A model generated the notes under the pieces. It did not search any database and was not told the origin of the DNA. It saw only the letters and a list, made by a program, of their open reading frames with translations. From positions 19,011,366-19,075,365 of the forward strand of contig NC_088777.1 of assembly GCF_954871325.1 (NCBI RefSeq): a stretch of 64,000 bases of DNA, read 5' to 3'. The translations under genes and the position numbers were made by a program. Source of the stretch: Gordionus sp. m RMFG-2023 (taxonomy: Eukaryota > Nematomorpha > Gordioida > Chordodea > Parachordodidae). This document shows, piece by piece, positions 23,070-32,812 of this stretch (within the stretch, counting starts at the first letter, position 1; each line of letters opens with the position of its first letter).

Positions 23070-23550
23070 TTGGCACTGACATTCCCGAATTTCGAACATT
23101 TTTCCCAAATCTTTGACACATTCTAAATAATTTTGTAATTTATGATCTTGGCCTTTACCACATCATTCTTATTTTTCTTTACTTGGCAATGACATTTTCA
23201 AATCTCAAACATTTCCTCCAATCTTTAACACATTACCGATAATTTAATAATTTATGATCTCGGCCTATAATTACTTCATAACAAAAATTCTTTTTAATTG
23301 ATCGATTTTGCCAACTATTCCGTTGTCTTTAATTTTTAAATCTTTCATTCCTTTCTTCGCAAATTTTTATCTTTATTTTATTTTTTTATTATAACTTTTT
23401 CCACCTGCTCCCAACTCATAACAAAAATTCTTTTTAATTGATCGATTTTGCCAACTATTCCGTTGTCTTTAATTTTTAAATCTTTCATTCCTTTCTTCGC
23501 AAATTTTTATCTTTATTTGATTTTTTTATTATAACTTTTTCCACCTGCTT
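23070..23550. repeat. Two tandem duplications within gypsy element 1
   Basis: A 140-bp unit (23281-23410) is repeated almost exactly at 23421-23550. Just to its left a diverged pair of about 107-bp units starts at CTTGGCACTGACATT (about 23070) and CTTGGCAATGACATT (about 23180). They fill the gap between integrase and the extra ORF. Confidence 0.75.
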
Positions 23551-23566
23551 CCCCAACTCATCTCCT

Positions 23567-24739
23567 TTAATGAGCCCATTTATACATTCCACCTCCATAC
23601 TTTGATTTTCTTAACCAATTTTTGACAATCGACACCATTCGTTCCGCTTGACCGTTCGAGCTCGGATGATATGGTGGCGTCAAAATATGTCTCGCCCCGG
23701 TTTCCGCACAAAAAGACTTGAATTGTCCACTTATGAAGGCCGGTCCTCCATCCGAAACTATTATCTTAGCTACTCCGAATCGAGCCCACAGATTTTTCAG
23801 CATCTTTACCACAACCTGAGTTGTCAATCCTCTCACTTCCTCGTATTCTACCCACTTGGAAAAAGCGTCTACCACTAGAATATATATTTTGTTTTCGAAG
23901 TCGAAGAAATCAACATGTATGCGCTCCCAGGGTCGTGTAGCCTTGGGCCATACACTTTTCTTGTCTCTGCGAGGCATCGGAGCCCACAAATTACACATCT
24001 CACAGCCTCTGGTTATATCCTCAATTTCTTTATTCATTCCGGGCCACCATACATACTCCCGACCCCACTGTTTCATTTTCTCAACGCCCTGATGTCCGGC
24101 ATGAATCATCTTCAACACCGCATCCCGTAATCTGAACGGTACTATACCCCGATTCCCCCGTACCACGCAGTCATCTACTATCGCTAATTCCTTTTCTATG
24201 TATTTGTAAGATTTATCTCCGTCTCGCCAAGATCTGCGCCCCTCTATGCATGCCTTGACTCGGGTCAATTCCCGATCTTTCAAGGTGGCCCCTTTCAATT
24301 CCTCCCACGTTACCGGTCCTTCTTTGGTTATTTTGACCATCGTTCTAATTAATCCCTGCTTCTTCGATTCCTCTATCTCTTTCAATTTTTCTTCATCTCC
24401 CTCTTCGCCCGCCCCACATCTTGACAGAATATCGGGTAAATAATTTTCTCTTCCCCGCCGATATTTCAATTGTACGTCAAAGCTCCCTACCAGCAAAAGC
24501 CATCGTTGGAGTCTTGGCGACAACATGAGCTCTTTGTTATCTTTCCTGAACAGATGCACCAAAGGTTTGTGATCGGTATAAATAACAAATCTACGCCCAA
24601 TCAGATACTCCCTACATTTGGTCAATCCGAATATTACCGCCAACGCCTCTTTTTCGATCACTGAATACCTTGTCTCCGCCGCCCTAAATATCCTCGAGAA
24701 GAATAAAACCGGTCTTTCTATTTCATCCATATAATGCAA
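23567..24739 (-). CDS. Gypsy element 1 RNase H and integrase
   Basis: The 390-codon frame begins within RNase H (VIYTDHKPLVHLF, RRGRENYLPDILSR). It then shows the integrase zinc-binding region (HAGHQGVEKM, then CEMCNLW) and the catalytic core with its acidic positions in HVDFFDFENK, VSDGGPAFISGQF and HPSSNGQAERMV. It is the best-preserved coding part of the element. Confidence 0.88.
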   Translation of the reverse strand: MHYMDEIERPVLFFSRIFRAAETRYSVIEKEALAVIFGLTKCREYLIGRRFVIYTDHKPLVHLFRKDNKELMLSPRLQRWLLLVGSFDVQLKYRRGRENYLPDILSRCGAGEEGDEEKLKEIEESKKQGLIRTMVKITKEGPVTWEELKGATLKDRELTRVKACIEGRRSWRDGDKSYKYIEKELAIVDDCVVRGNRGIVPFRLRDAVLKMIHAGHQGVEKMKQWGREYVWWPGMNKEIEDITRGCEMCNLWAPMPRRDKKSVWPKATRPWERIHVDFFDFENKIYILVVDAFSKWVEYEEVRGLTTQVVVKMLKNLWARFGVAKIIVSDGGPAFISGQFKSFCAETGARHILTPPYHPSSNGQAERMVSIVKNWLRKSKYGGGMYKWAH

Positions 24740-24750
24740 TAACGCCCCAC

Positions 24751-25622
24751 CTACTCCCTTGATCGACGCGCGGCCAGTAACACTTCCAGGTCATTGTTAA
24801 AGCACATGAGAATGGGTTCCCTTCCAATTCTAGACTTCAATTCCTCAAACGCATTCTCTTGCTCCTCTTTCCAGTCAAATCTTTCTCCCTTTTTTAACAG
24901 AGTATACAATGGCGCTGCGATCTGAGCGAATCCCTCGACAAATTGGTGATAGTAATTCACCATTCCCAAAAATGCCTGGACTTCTAATTTATTACTAGGC
25001 CTCAACATATTTGTAATTCCGGTCATATTTTATCCAATGGTCGCACCTCCCTTCCCGTAATTTTGTGCCCCAAATATACGACCTCTTTCACCCCTAACAC
25101 ACTTTTTTCGGCACTCGCTCGCAAACCTTTTTCTTTAATCCTCCGGAACACCTCTTCCAATCTTTGTTCGTGTTGCTCAGGAGTTCTACCCATCACCAGT
25201 ACATCATCCATGTAATAGAATACCCCTTCCATTCCTTGAAAAACGGCCGCCATAGTGCGATGAAAGATAGGAGCGGATACACTCAATCCAAACGGCAATC
25301 TACAAAATGCAAATAACCCTTTTGGGGTCGTAATAGTCAATAATTTCCTTACCTCCGGCCTCACCCGTAACTGTAAGTATGCATTGCAAAAATCCACTTT
25401 CGAAAAATATATACTCCCCTTTAAATTGGCCAATATTTCTTCAATTCTGGGTAACGGATACTTGAACTCTACTACCCAGGGATTTAGCGTCACTCGAAAA
25501 TCCGCACATAAACGGAGTTGGCCATTGGCTTTCTTCACGGGAACCAACGGAGTCACCCATTCACTATACTCCACAGCACATACGATGCCCTTTTGTACCC
25601 ATTGCTCCAATTCAACTTCCAC
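24751..25622 (-). CDS. Gypsy element 1 reverse transcriptase
   Basis: Reverse-transcriptase motifs are clear: LRLCADFRVTLN, RLPFGLSVSAPIF and the catalytic YMDDVLVMG at 25622-25023. The connection and early RNase H region follows at 25026-24751 (FLGMVNYYHQFVEGFAQIA, then LKKGERFDWKEEQ). The order and motifs are those of Ty3/gypsy pol. Confidence 0.88.
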
Positions 25623-25631
25623 TTCCTTCCT

Positions 25632-26345
25632 TCACTCAAATGGTACTCGCCGCAACGCGCAAAATTTCGGTACACATCCCTCCTTTAATTTGATATCCAC
25701 TTCATAATCTTTCAGACAGCTTAACTCCTCATCAAAGATCTCTTGATAAACATCCACCAATCTCCGTATTCCGTCTTGCACCCGGATCAATTCATCTTCT
25801 AATTCCTCACTGCTAAACTCTCGATCATTCTTCTGATTCTCCCTTTCCCTCACCTCCTGCGACTCGATTTCCTCGTCTCTTGTTTTCCCATATATTATTG
25901 CTCGATCGACAGTATCCTGAATATCGGTCCACTCCCATTTCTTCTCTTCTTCCCTCTCACGACCATTATAAATCGACTTCCCTAATCCTTCCCGATAACC
26001 CCTCTCCGCTTCCCTATGACTATCCGCCTCGATTTCTATCCTATAATTCTTCGCCCCTATTTCCCCCCTAGAATTATAATTATTCGACCCTGTTTCCCCC
26101 TTAGAATTATAATTATTCGCCCCTATTTCCCCCTTAGAATTATGATTATTCGCCCCTATTTCCCCCTTAGAATTATAATTATTCGCCCCTATTTCCCCCT
26201 TAGATTTATTTGCCCCGATTCCTCTCATATAATTATTCCTTCCTCCTCTTCCTCTCCCATTCTCCCCAAAGTCTCTACTCACATTATCTCTCCTTACCTC
26301 CTTTTCTCTGACCCCTACAGCCCTACTTCGCACGTCCCTCCTCAT
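25632..26345 (-). CDS. Gypsy element 1 linker with repeated EIGANNYNSKG
   Basis: A 237-codon frame between protease and reverse transcriptase. It is rich in Arg, Glu and Asn and contains about five 33-bp repeats encoding GEIGANNYNSK variants (26055-26205). Its last part (EVDIKLKEGCVPKFCALRRV) is the usual lead-in to gypsy reverse transcriptase. The repeat segment has no known fold and is probably a flexible spacer. Confidence 0.7.
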   Translation of the reverse strand: MRRDVRSRAVGVREKEVRRDNVSRDFGENGRGRGGRNNYMRGIGANKSKGEIGANNYNSKGEIGANNHNSKGEIGANNYNSKGETGSNNYNSRGEIGAKNYRIEIEADSHREAERGYREGLGKSIYNGREREEEKKWEWTDIQDTVDRAIIYGKTRDEEIESQEVRERENQKNDREFSSEELEDELIRVQDGIRRLVDVYQEIFDEELSCLKDYEVDIKLKEGCVPKFCALRRVPFE

Positions 26346-26506
26346 CTCCCCTCTTTGTTCCTCAACCTATCTCTTTCCCGATTAAAAATACTCTCTATTC
26401 CCGGCAATATTCCCAAATTTTCATCGACCTCCCTCTCATAATATATATCCTCACTAGTCATGGGCACAAATATCCCCCACCATGAAAATACTCCCCAAAA
26501 TAAATA

Positions 26507-26872
26507 TCATGGACAAATTCCTGTGATCCAGTCCCATCCCAGCACCGCTTCTACCCTCCTATTAATGATCCATAAATCTAATATTTCCATCTCCCCTTCC
26601 CTCATCACCTCTATTTCAACTCTTCCCATTACTGCCACTTGTGACCCATCGAACTGCCGTATTCTCAAACCCTCATTTGTTATCATTTCCTCAGGCCAAA
26701 TACTCCTATACCTAGCATAACTCATCACTGAAATAGCCGCCCCAGTATCAAAAAGCATAGGTACCATATTCCCATTAAAATCTATCATGACCCTCGGACA
26801 AGGATCATGTATTATCTCCTCCTGCATCATATTTACGCATCCTGGTACATTTATTTTTCCTCGTGAACACAT
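26507..26872 (-). CDS. Gypsy element 1 aspartic protease
   Basis: The frame has MLFDTGAAISVMSYARY, the active-site DTG block of retroelement proteases, followed by QFDGSQVAVMGRVEIEV and the family's VLGWDWITG ending. Length and position, between the Gag knuckles and pol, fit. Confidence 0.8.
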   Translation of the reverse strand: MCSRGKINVPGCVNMMQEEIIHDPCPRVMIDFNGNMVPMLFDTGAAISVMSYARYRSIWPEEMITNEGLRIRQFDGSQVAVMGRVEIEVMREGEMEILDLWIINRRVEAVLGWDWITGICP

Positions 26873-26879
26873 CTCCCCG

Positions 26880-27686
26880 GCTCTTAATACTCGGCACGCC
26901 TTGACCTGAGTCGCTATTTTTTTACTATCAAATAGTCAGCAATTACTGCAATCTCTAGCTACATGTCCCTGTTCCCGACATCTAAAACATTCAGCGGTTT
27001 GCTCTCCAACTCCTTGCATCCTAGGTACCCTCAGCCCCTCCACTCTGGCTCTTTCAATAGATCGCACAGTTGAAGTACTTTGTCCCGTTCCTCGTTGTGG
27101 AAATCCCCCTCTGGTGTTATAATTCCCCGTATTACATTCTTCTTTATTATGACCAAATCTTCCACAGCTGGCACATCGTAATTTCTCTTGTTTACCCGGA
27201 CATTAAGGGGATATATGTCCAAATTTTCCGCATTCGAAACACTTTTCTTCCCGACAATCCCTGACCATATGTCCCTGTCTTCCGCAATTATAACAATTCA
27301 TTCTCCCCCTTACTCTAGAATCAAAGTTGGGTCTCATTTCTCCTTTCCTTCCTTGAGAATTTTCTCTAGGTCCCCTATGTTCTCAATCTCTGATTAGTAT
27401 ATGAATCTTTCCTTTCAGGCCTATAAGTTAATTTATCTAATTCGCTATCCGTCCACCCATTAATTAACTCCTGCACCGGGAACCATGTTACCTTTCCCAT
27501 AACATCTTCTTCTCCATTATGTCCTTCTATTGTCAGTGTCTGCCCCTTTATTCTCACACTTCGACTTCTCCTCATCCTTCTTCCCCATATTAAGCTACAC
27601 ATCCATATTACTAGTATAATCAATGCCCCAAATATATTATACTGTATTTCCCAGTATTTTACAAATTTTAAACTCTTCATCATCAC
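26880..27686 (-). CDS. Gypsy element 1 Gag region with zinc knuckles
   Basis: On the minus strand several CCHC knuckles are legible: [14 protein letters not shown] near 27300-27255, [12 protein letters not shown] next to it, and [14 protein letters not shown] near 26985-26945. The rest is Arg-rich. A start [17 protein letters not shown] with a hydrophobic stretch ([15 protein letters not shown]) opens the frame at 27686. Capsid motifs were not recognised, so Gag appears incomplete or strongly diverged. Confidence 0.6.
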
Positions 27687-28022
27687 TCTATAAAAAGTTT
27701 ATGATCAATTTCAAAATAAAAATTTTGGTTATTTGCAATGTCAACAGATCAGATATTATTAAGAGTGTAAACAATCCAATGATGCACATGTACATCTACA
27801 GTTAATAAGTTTAAAGATATGACAACAATTTGGGCAAATTTTGTGTAACAGATTCACAAATTGTAAAATTTGGGGAGTACTTTCGTACGATAAGAGTTTT
27901 TTTTTTAAATATTTTTTTTTCGGCAAAAATGGACAGAATTTACGTGTAATTTGGCCACTCTGTGTACTTTAAAAAAAAACGTGTTCCACAATCCTTCAAC
28001 GCTTTCCCTATCAATTAGGTTT

Positions 28023-28370
28023 CAACGTTATTCTGTATATACAACGTTTTTCTTATATTCAATGTTATTCCGTATATACAACGCTTTTTTTATTTTCAAC
28101 GTTATTCCGTATATACAACGTTTTTCCTATATTCAACGTTATTCCGTATATACAACGCTTTTTTTATTTGCAACGTTATTCCGTATATACAACGTTTTTC
28201 TTATTTTCAACGTTATTCCGTATATACAACGCTTTTTTTATTTTCAACGTTATTCCGTATATACAACGCTTTTTTTTTATTTGCAACGTTATTCCGTATA
28301 TACAACGTTTTTCTTATTTTCAACGTTATTCCGTATATACAACGCTTTTTCTACTAATTAGTTTTCCCAC
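28023..28370. repeat. 37-bp minisatellite in gypsy element 1 leader
   Basis: About nine copies of a 37-bp unit built on CAACGTTATTCCGTATATAC, with starts at 28023, 28060, 28097, 28134 and onward, alternating TTTTTCTTA and CTTTTTTTA tails. It lies between the 5' LTR and gag, in the untranslated leader. Long open frames across it result from the repeat and are not genes. Confidence 0.9.
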
Positions 28371-28405
28371 GTTATTCCAAAAAAAAAATATATTTTCCCG
28401 TACAC

Positions 28406-28849
28406 GACGTCTGGGGTGCCACTTTTATGTTTATACACCCAAATATTTTATATCCCAATAAATTAGATTCTTTAATGCGGTAACTCTTTATTATTCTTCA
28501 ATTAAAATATATTTAATTTATTTCCACTTTTAAAGACGCGTCAAAAAAAATATAATTTACAATCCAGAATTCTAAATATAAAATTCCAAAAAAAAATATA
28601 AAAATAAATTCCAATTATATGATTTTCCCTTTTTTTTTGTCTTTTATAGATTCACAAAAATAAATTTATATTTATTAATAATAAAATAAAATAAATTAAT
28701 TTCTAAAACAATGATGACTCATCCAAATACAATATTAATTTACATAGCGATGATTCATCAAAATTACAAATTTATTTTTAATCCTATGATTTGACAAATA
28801 ATAAAACAGAATAATTTGATCATTAATAAAAATCTTACCCTTCTTGACA
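28406..28849 (-). repeat. 5' LTR of gypsy element 1
   Basis: 444-bp direct repeat partner of 21698-22282, starting TGTCAAGAAGGG on the minus strand. The GCTAC target duplication follows at 28850-28854. Confidence 0.88.
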
Positions 28850-28854
28850 GCTAC

Positions 28855-29345
28855 AACCAGTAGATATTGTTGTAACCACCAATGTATTGTAAATAATAGT
28901 TTTGGGTATGTCATAAATCTTCAAGATGGTCTATAGCCATTTGTTTTTGCTCACTACTTAATAAAACCTAATATCGCGGGTCTAAATATATAGAAGCATA
29001 TACAACACTATTTTTTAAATATTGTTGCTCTCTTATTTTCGTATTTTCTAATACTTCATTTGAAAAAAGAACTTGTTAATCTCCCTAACTCTAATCGACA
29101 TCTTAACCATATGCCATAAAAATCCGATAAACATAATTGTTCAGCTTGCACTCTTAATGTTGTTATTTTTAAAGGAACCAGCACACTAGTAAGCTCTTTT
29201 ACTTGATTCCAATCATCTTCTGACAAAATGATTTCACATGCTCCTATGATAAAATCATTACAGAAATCTTTCAAACTTAATAATCGCTCTAGCATCATAC
29301 ACATAGAGGACCAACGTGTTGTGCAATCTAAAATTGCCATTTACC
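28855..29345 (-). pseudogene. hAT transposase middle part
   Basis: The frame 29340-29056 reads TTRWSSMCMMLERLLSLKDF, then CEIILSEDDWNQVKEL, then LVPLKITTLRVQAEQLCLSD and WLRCRLELGRL, typical of the hAT middle region (RW, VLxPL). Further downstream STKY-like and YLDPRY-type sequence continues with breaks until the gypsy insertion. It belongs to the 20857-29921 element. Confidence 0.78.
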
Positions 29346-29346
29346 T

Positions 29347-29760
29347 TTTCATGGATTTTAATATTCTAACAATTGTGGGAGTTCTTAAATATTTTACAAC
29401 ATCCCTTGCTTTATCAATTATAGTTTTAAAATGACTATTTTTTAGGGAGATTCCACGAAAAAAATTAATAAAATTATAAAAAAATTTTATTTTTTAAAAA
29501 TTAATAAAATTATAAAAAAAAATTTCATGGATTTTAATATTCTAACAATTGTGGGAGTTCTTAAATATTTTACAACATCCCTTGCTTTATCAATTATAGT
29601 TTTAAAGTGACTATTTTTTAGGGAGATTCCACAAAAAAAATTAATAATATTATAAAAATTTTATATTATTTTTTTTTAAATAAATAAAATTATAAAAATT
29701 TTATATTATTTTTTTTTAAATTAATAAAATTATAAAAATTTTATATTATTTTTTAAAAAT
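29347..29760. repeat. Tandem duplication and AT repeats in the hAT 5' region
   Basis: A block of about 112 bp (29347-29458, from TTTCATGGATTTTAATATTC to GGGAGATTCCAC) is repeated at 29522-29633. It is followed by three copies of a TAATAAAATTATAAAAATTT unit. Part of the block also occurs in the truncated copy at 15685-15770. Confidence 0.75.
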
Positions 29761-29929
29761 TATATTTTTACATTAATTTTTTAAAAAAAAATTATAAGTT
29801 AAAAATTTTTAACACCCTGAACCCTTGGACCCTCCACTTTTTAAAAGGGTCTGGGTTCGGGTCCGGGTTCAGCCAAAATACGAGGGTCCAGGAGGGTTCA
29901 GGGTCCAGGTTCACATCCCTGTTATAAAT

Positions 29930-30763
29930 ATATTTTATTCTATTTTTATATAATTATTTATGGAAAGCTTTGCCTCCTTCATACCTCCCCCCCCCCATTC
30001 CCTTAACTTTGGCCCTCCTTTTCCAGGTATTCGGTCAGGTTTATGCCCATAGAATTTATATATTTTACGATAATTATAATATATGTATATTAGCTAACAA
30101 AAAACATTAAGTATAACATAAATATAGAATGTAACTCTAATGATCTATCATCATAACCAGAGCCCACTAGCTCTTACAATCCCTGTTGACTCAACTAAAA
30201 AAATTTTATAATACACTTCACCACCACCCCCCTTACTTTGTGTTTGGCCTATTGTTGAAAAAAGATCTTCCAAGGCCAATAGATTCAGAGCAGGTAGGAA
30301 GGTGAGCCTTTAATTCTTAAATCAAAACTTTGTTTATTTCTTAACAAATCTATATTATTTATTCCTAATAATTAAAGAAATATTCATTTGAAGATAATGT
30401 AATGATATTCAAAATATTTTAAATCTTATTTATTTAATTCAACCTTATTTTTAAAAAGTTGTTATTCATAAAAAATTTAAATACATAAAATAGATAACAA
30501 TGGCTTAACAATAAATATAATGAACTGGTTGATATTATTTTAAATCAATGACTTTTTATATTTTATTGTAGTATAGTATATTTATATGCACAATATATAT
30601 AGGTAGAAGGAAGAATAATTTATTTATCACCAAAATGGTCAAATTCCAGAAATATATTAACAATTAAATATTTTCAAAAAATTTAACAAATTATTGCTTT
30701 TATAATATTTTTGTTTATTCTAAAATAGCACTTTAAAAGGTTGAATCTTTCCAAATAGTTTCC
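29930..30763. other. Intergenic AT-rich stretch
   Basis: It has a C-run (about 29987-29996) and GC islands but no gene or transposon end. It includes the presumed 3' flank of the RING gene. Confidence 0.3.
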
Positions 30764-32539
30764 TTAACGATAATAAACATATATACAGCTTCGACAGGTT
30801 GGACAAGTAGGGTTTTTGGTTATCCAACGTGTAATGCATTCACTATGGTATATGTGAGGACAAGAGGGAAGTTTCCAAAGTGTTTGTGATATTTCATAAT
30901 TCTCTAGGCATATAGGGCAGGATGGTGATTCCAAGGTAGGGTCATAAATATGCATTTTAGAGACATTGATTTGTCCTATGTGAAGAGAAAGTGGGGGTAT
31001 ATTATTACAAGCACTTTTTGCTTTCAATTCTCCAATTGTATTTGAAGGTTTTTTAATTTGATAATATTTTGATTTGTGCTCAATGTGAAGCGTGTTTAAT
31101 TTATTAAAATCAGATAATGATTTTTTATGTTTCTTACATTTAACCCATTTTTTGGTTCTTGAATTACTTTTGGGATCTATTTGGATGAAATTTTCATCCC
31201 AATTTGCATTAAAATTAGATTGATCACTTTTCGTTTTATATGAGGCAAAAGTATCTAAATTGTAGATTTGATCTTTGTCTCTCAATGTAAATTCTATAAA
31301 TGGAGCCCCTATCCATTTTAAAAGTGTACGCACATCTGGTTCAAGGTTATCAGAGATACCATTAAAGCAGTAGAGTGATGAATTAGACAATCGGTACAAT
31401 TGTTTGACAAACTGTGCTATATCTTGAGGATCTATTTCATCAATATTTATATGATCATCATTATCATCTTGTTCTTCACTCTCAGATGATGTTTCATGAT
31501 TGTTATATGCATTTGTATGAACATTCTGCAAAGTAAATTTTTTACGTTTAAAGGTTAAACGATAGAAAATTGGGATTTCAGATGTCAATGGTAAGGGTTT
31601 AAATATCAAATTTGCAAAAAATGATGGGAAATAAAATATAAATTGAATAAAATTTTTAATTAATTTTTGTGTAATTAAATATTTCGAGTAGGCAACAAAT
31701 AAAATTAATAAAATTGATGTTATAATTAATTTATCCATAATAATTCTTGATATAATGTATGAATAATAAATAATTTTTAAAAATTTGAATTTCAATGTAA
31801 TTATACTTTTAGAAAATAAAAAATGATTTTGTTTTCTTATGTTTAATTTTGAACATTTATAATAATATCTAATGATAGTTGCATTTTTTGGAATAGATAA
31901 ACAAGTTGATATATTATTAGCCATATAAGGTGTTTGATATTGTGATGAGGTGTTATAAGATGCTAGAGAATAAGGTAACATTAAACTAAGACAAAAATAA
32001 ATGAAATATTTGGAAGGCCTAATTAAATAAAATATCAGAAAAGATTTTGCTATTATTAGTTTAATTACAAACATATAATTATATAAAATTTTTATATATA
32101 ATATATAATTTAATTTTGACATAAGATTAGTGAGGCTAAAATATATTTTTTTAATATTATAAATTAGTAATAGATTATGTATTTGTTTAGTACAAAATTT
32201 ATATTGAAATTTGTCTATATATTGATCAGATCCATATTGAGGCATATAAATAAAATTACTGTGATGTTTAAAGTAATAAATAGAATTGGGAATATCAAAA
32301 GGAAGCATATTGAGTAATAACTTAACTTCAGTATTTAGTTGTAAAATTGTAGGATAAGGAGTAACTTTATCTCTCGAATGTTCACAAATAGTAGAATTGT
32401 TTGCTACCATATCTATGACGATAATATTAATAATAAACGATTTTGTACTCGATATTTTATTTTGGTGAATTAATATATTTTTTTTATCAATCTGATATTG
32501 GCCAGATTTCGATTTCATTATCATTTTTAATAGATTCAA
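30764..32539 (-). CDS. RING-H2 finger protein, probable membrane E3 ligase
   Basis: An uninterrupted 591-codon frame. The C-terminus holds a complete RING-H2 finger: C541, C544 (CPIC), C560, H562, H565, C568 (CPHIYHSEC), C579 and C582 (CPTC), with W572 in the usual place for E2 contact. RING-H2 proteins are typically ubiquitin ligases. Hydrophobic segments near residues 155-190 and 270-315 suggest membrane anchoring with a cytosolic C-terminus. An acidic patch (SEEQDDNDDHINIDEID) lies near 350-370, then a globular-looking region containing DVRTLLKWIGAPFIEFTLRD. I do not recognise a named orthologue. The Ile/Asn/Tyr-rich N-terminal third could partly be AT-driven read-through, and the true start may be a later methionine. 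No intron is needed. Confidence 0.65.
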   Translation of the reverse strand: MNLLKMIMKSKSGQYQIDKKNILIHQNKISSTKSFIINIIVIDMVANNSTICEHSRDKVTPYPTILQLNTEVKLLLNMLPFDIPNSIYYFKHHSNFIYMPQYGSDQYIDKFQYKFCTKQIHNLLLIYNIKKIYFSLTNLMSKLNYILYIKILYNYMFVIKLIIAKSFLIFYLIRPSKYFIYFCLSLMLPYSLASYNTSSQYQTPYMANNISTCLSIPKNATIIRYYYKCSKLNIRKQNHFLFSKSIITLKFKFLKIIYYSYIISRIIMDKLIITSILLILFVAYSKYLITQKLIKNFIQFIFYFPSFFANLIFKPLPLTSEIPIFYRLTFKRKKFTLQNVHTNAYNNHETSSESEEQDDNDDHINIDEIDPQDIAQFVKQLYRLSNSSLYCFNGISDNLEPDVRTLLKWIGAPFIEFTLRDKDQIYNLDTFASYKTKSDQSNFNANWDENFIQIDPKSNSRTKKWVKCKKHKKSLSDFNKLNTLHIEHKSKYYQIKKPSNTIGELKAKSACNNIPPLSLHIGQINVSKMHIYDPTLESPSCPICLENYEISQTLWKLPSCPHIYHSECITRWITKNPTCPTCRSCIYVYYR

Positions 32540-32804
32540 TCAACGAATTGATTTCAGTTATTAAAGAATGTCAATCAATTATATGACTTTAAAATTCAAA
32601 AGTTTAATATTTGTTCTATATATTTTTCGGCGTTTACGTTATTATAAAAAAACTAAGAATATATTTTAGGAAAATTATATTTACATAACAAAGTTTGCTA
32701 GTTGTTTTTGAACAGAAACTCCTATAATGAGTGCAAGAAATATGTAAACAACAATATATATATTCAGTTTTCATTCCATTCTATATCATATAAAAAAAAT
32801 GTAA
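32540..32804. promoter_or_regulatory. 5' flank of the RING gene
   Basis: About 270 bp of AT-rich sequence separate the frame from the hAT-like element at 32813. No core promoter motif can be singled out. Confidence 0.2.
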
Positions 32805-32812
32805 ATACACCT

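Larger units (their letters stand above)
21445..28849 (-). mobile_element. Ty3/gypsy LTR retroelement, broken
   Basis: It is flanked by a 5-bp duplication GCTAC (21440-21444 and 28850-28854) inside the hAT transposase. The 5' LTR is 28406-28849 and the 3' LTR 21698-22282. A purine-rich tract AAAAGGGGGCG precedes the 3' LTR. Gag knuckles, protease, reverse transcriptase, RNase H and integrase follow in gypsy order, plus an extra ORF after integrase. An inverted LTR-derived arm (21445-21697) lies at the left end. It is broken in roughly half a dozen places. The LTRs differ little outside a tandem duplication, so the insertion is fairly young. Confidence 0.9.
20857..29921 (-). mobile_element. 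hAT transposon split by a Ty3/gypsy insertion
   Basis: The TIRs are CAGGGATGTGAACCCTTCG at 20857 and GGTTCACATCCCTG ending at 29921. The 8-bp target duplication is CTATAAAT (20849-20856) and TTATAAAT (29922-29929), 7 of 8 matching. Subterminal GGGTCCGGGTTCGG repeats lie inside both ends. The transposase on the minus strand is interrupted at 21445-28849 by the gypsy element. Beyond that element the 3' part resumes with a hATC motif reading PATQ, then a 42-nt intron, then VSVERGFSSL (about 21225-21100). Confidence 0.88.

Noticed and set aside
25384-26441. Plus-strand frames opposite the gypsy pol and linker
   Set aside because: They are antisense shadows of the minus-strand gypsy coding region; the repeated IIIIRPYFPLR is the reverse of the EIGANNYNSKG repeat.
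27951-28461. Long frames of 136 and 97 codons on the plus strand
   Set aside because: They are read-through of the 37-bp minisatellite, whose period lacks stops in those frames; the repeated YSVYTTFFL-type peptide is an artefact.
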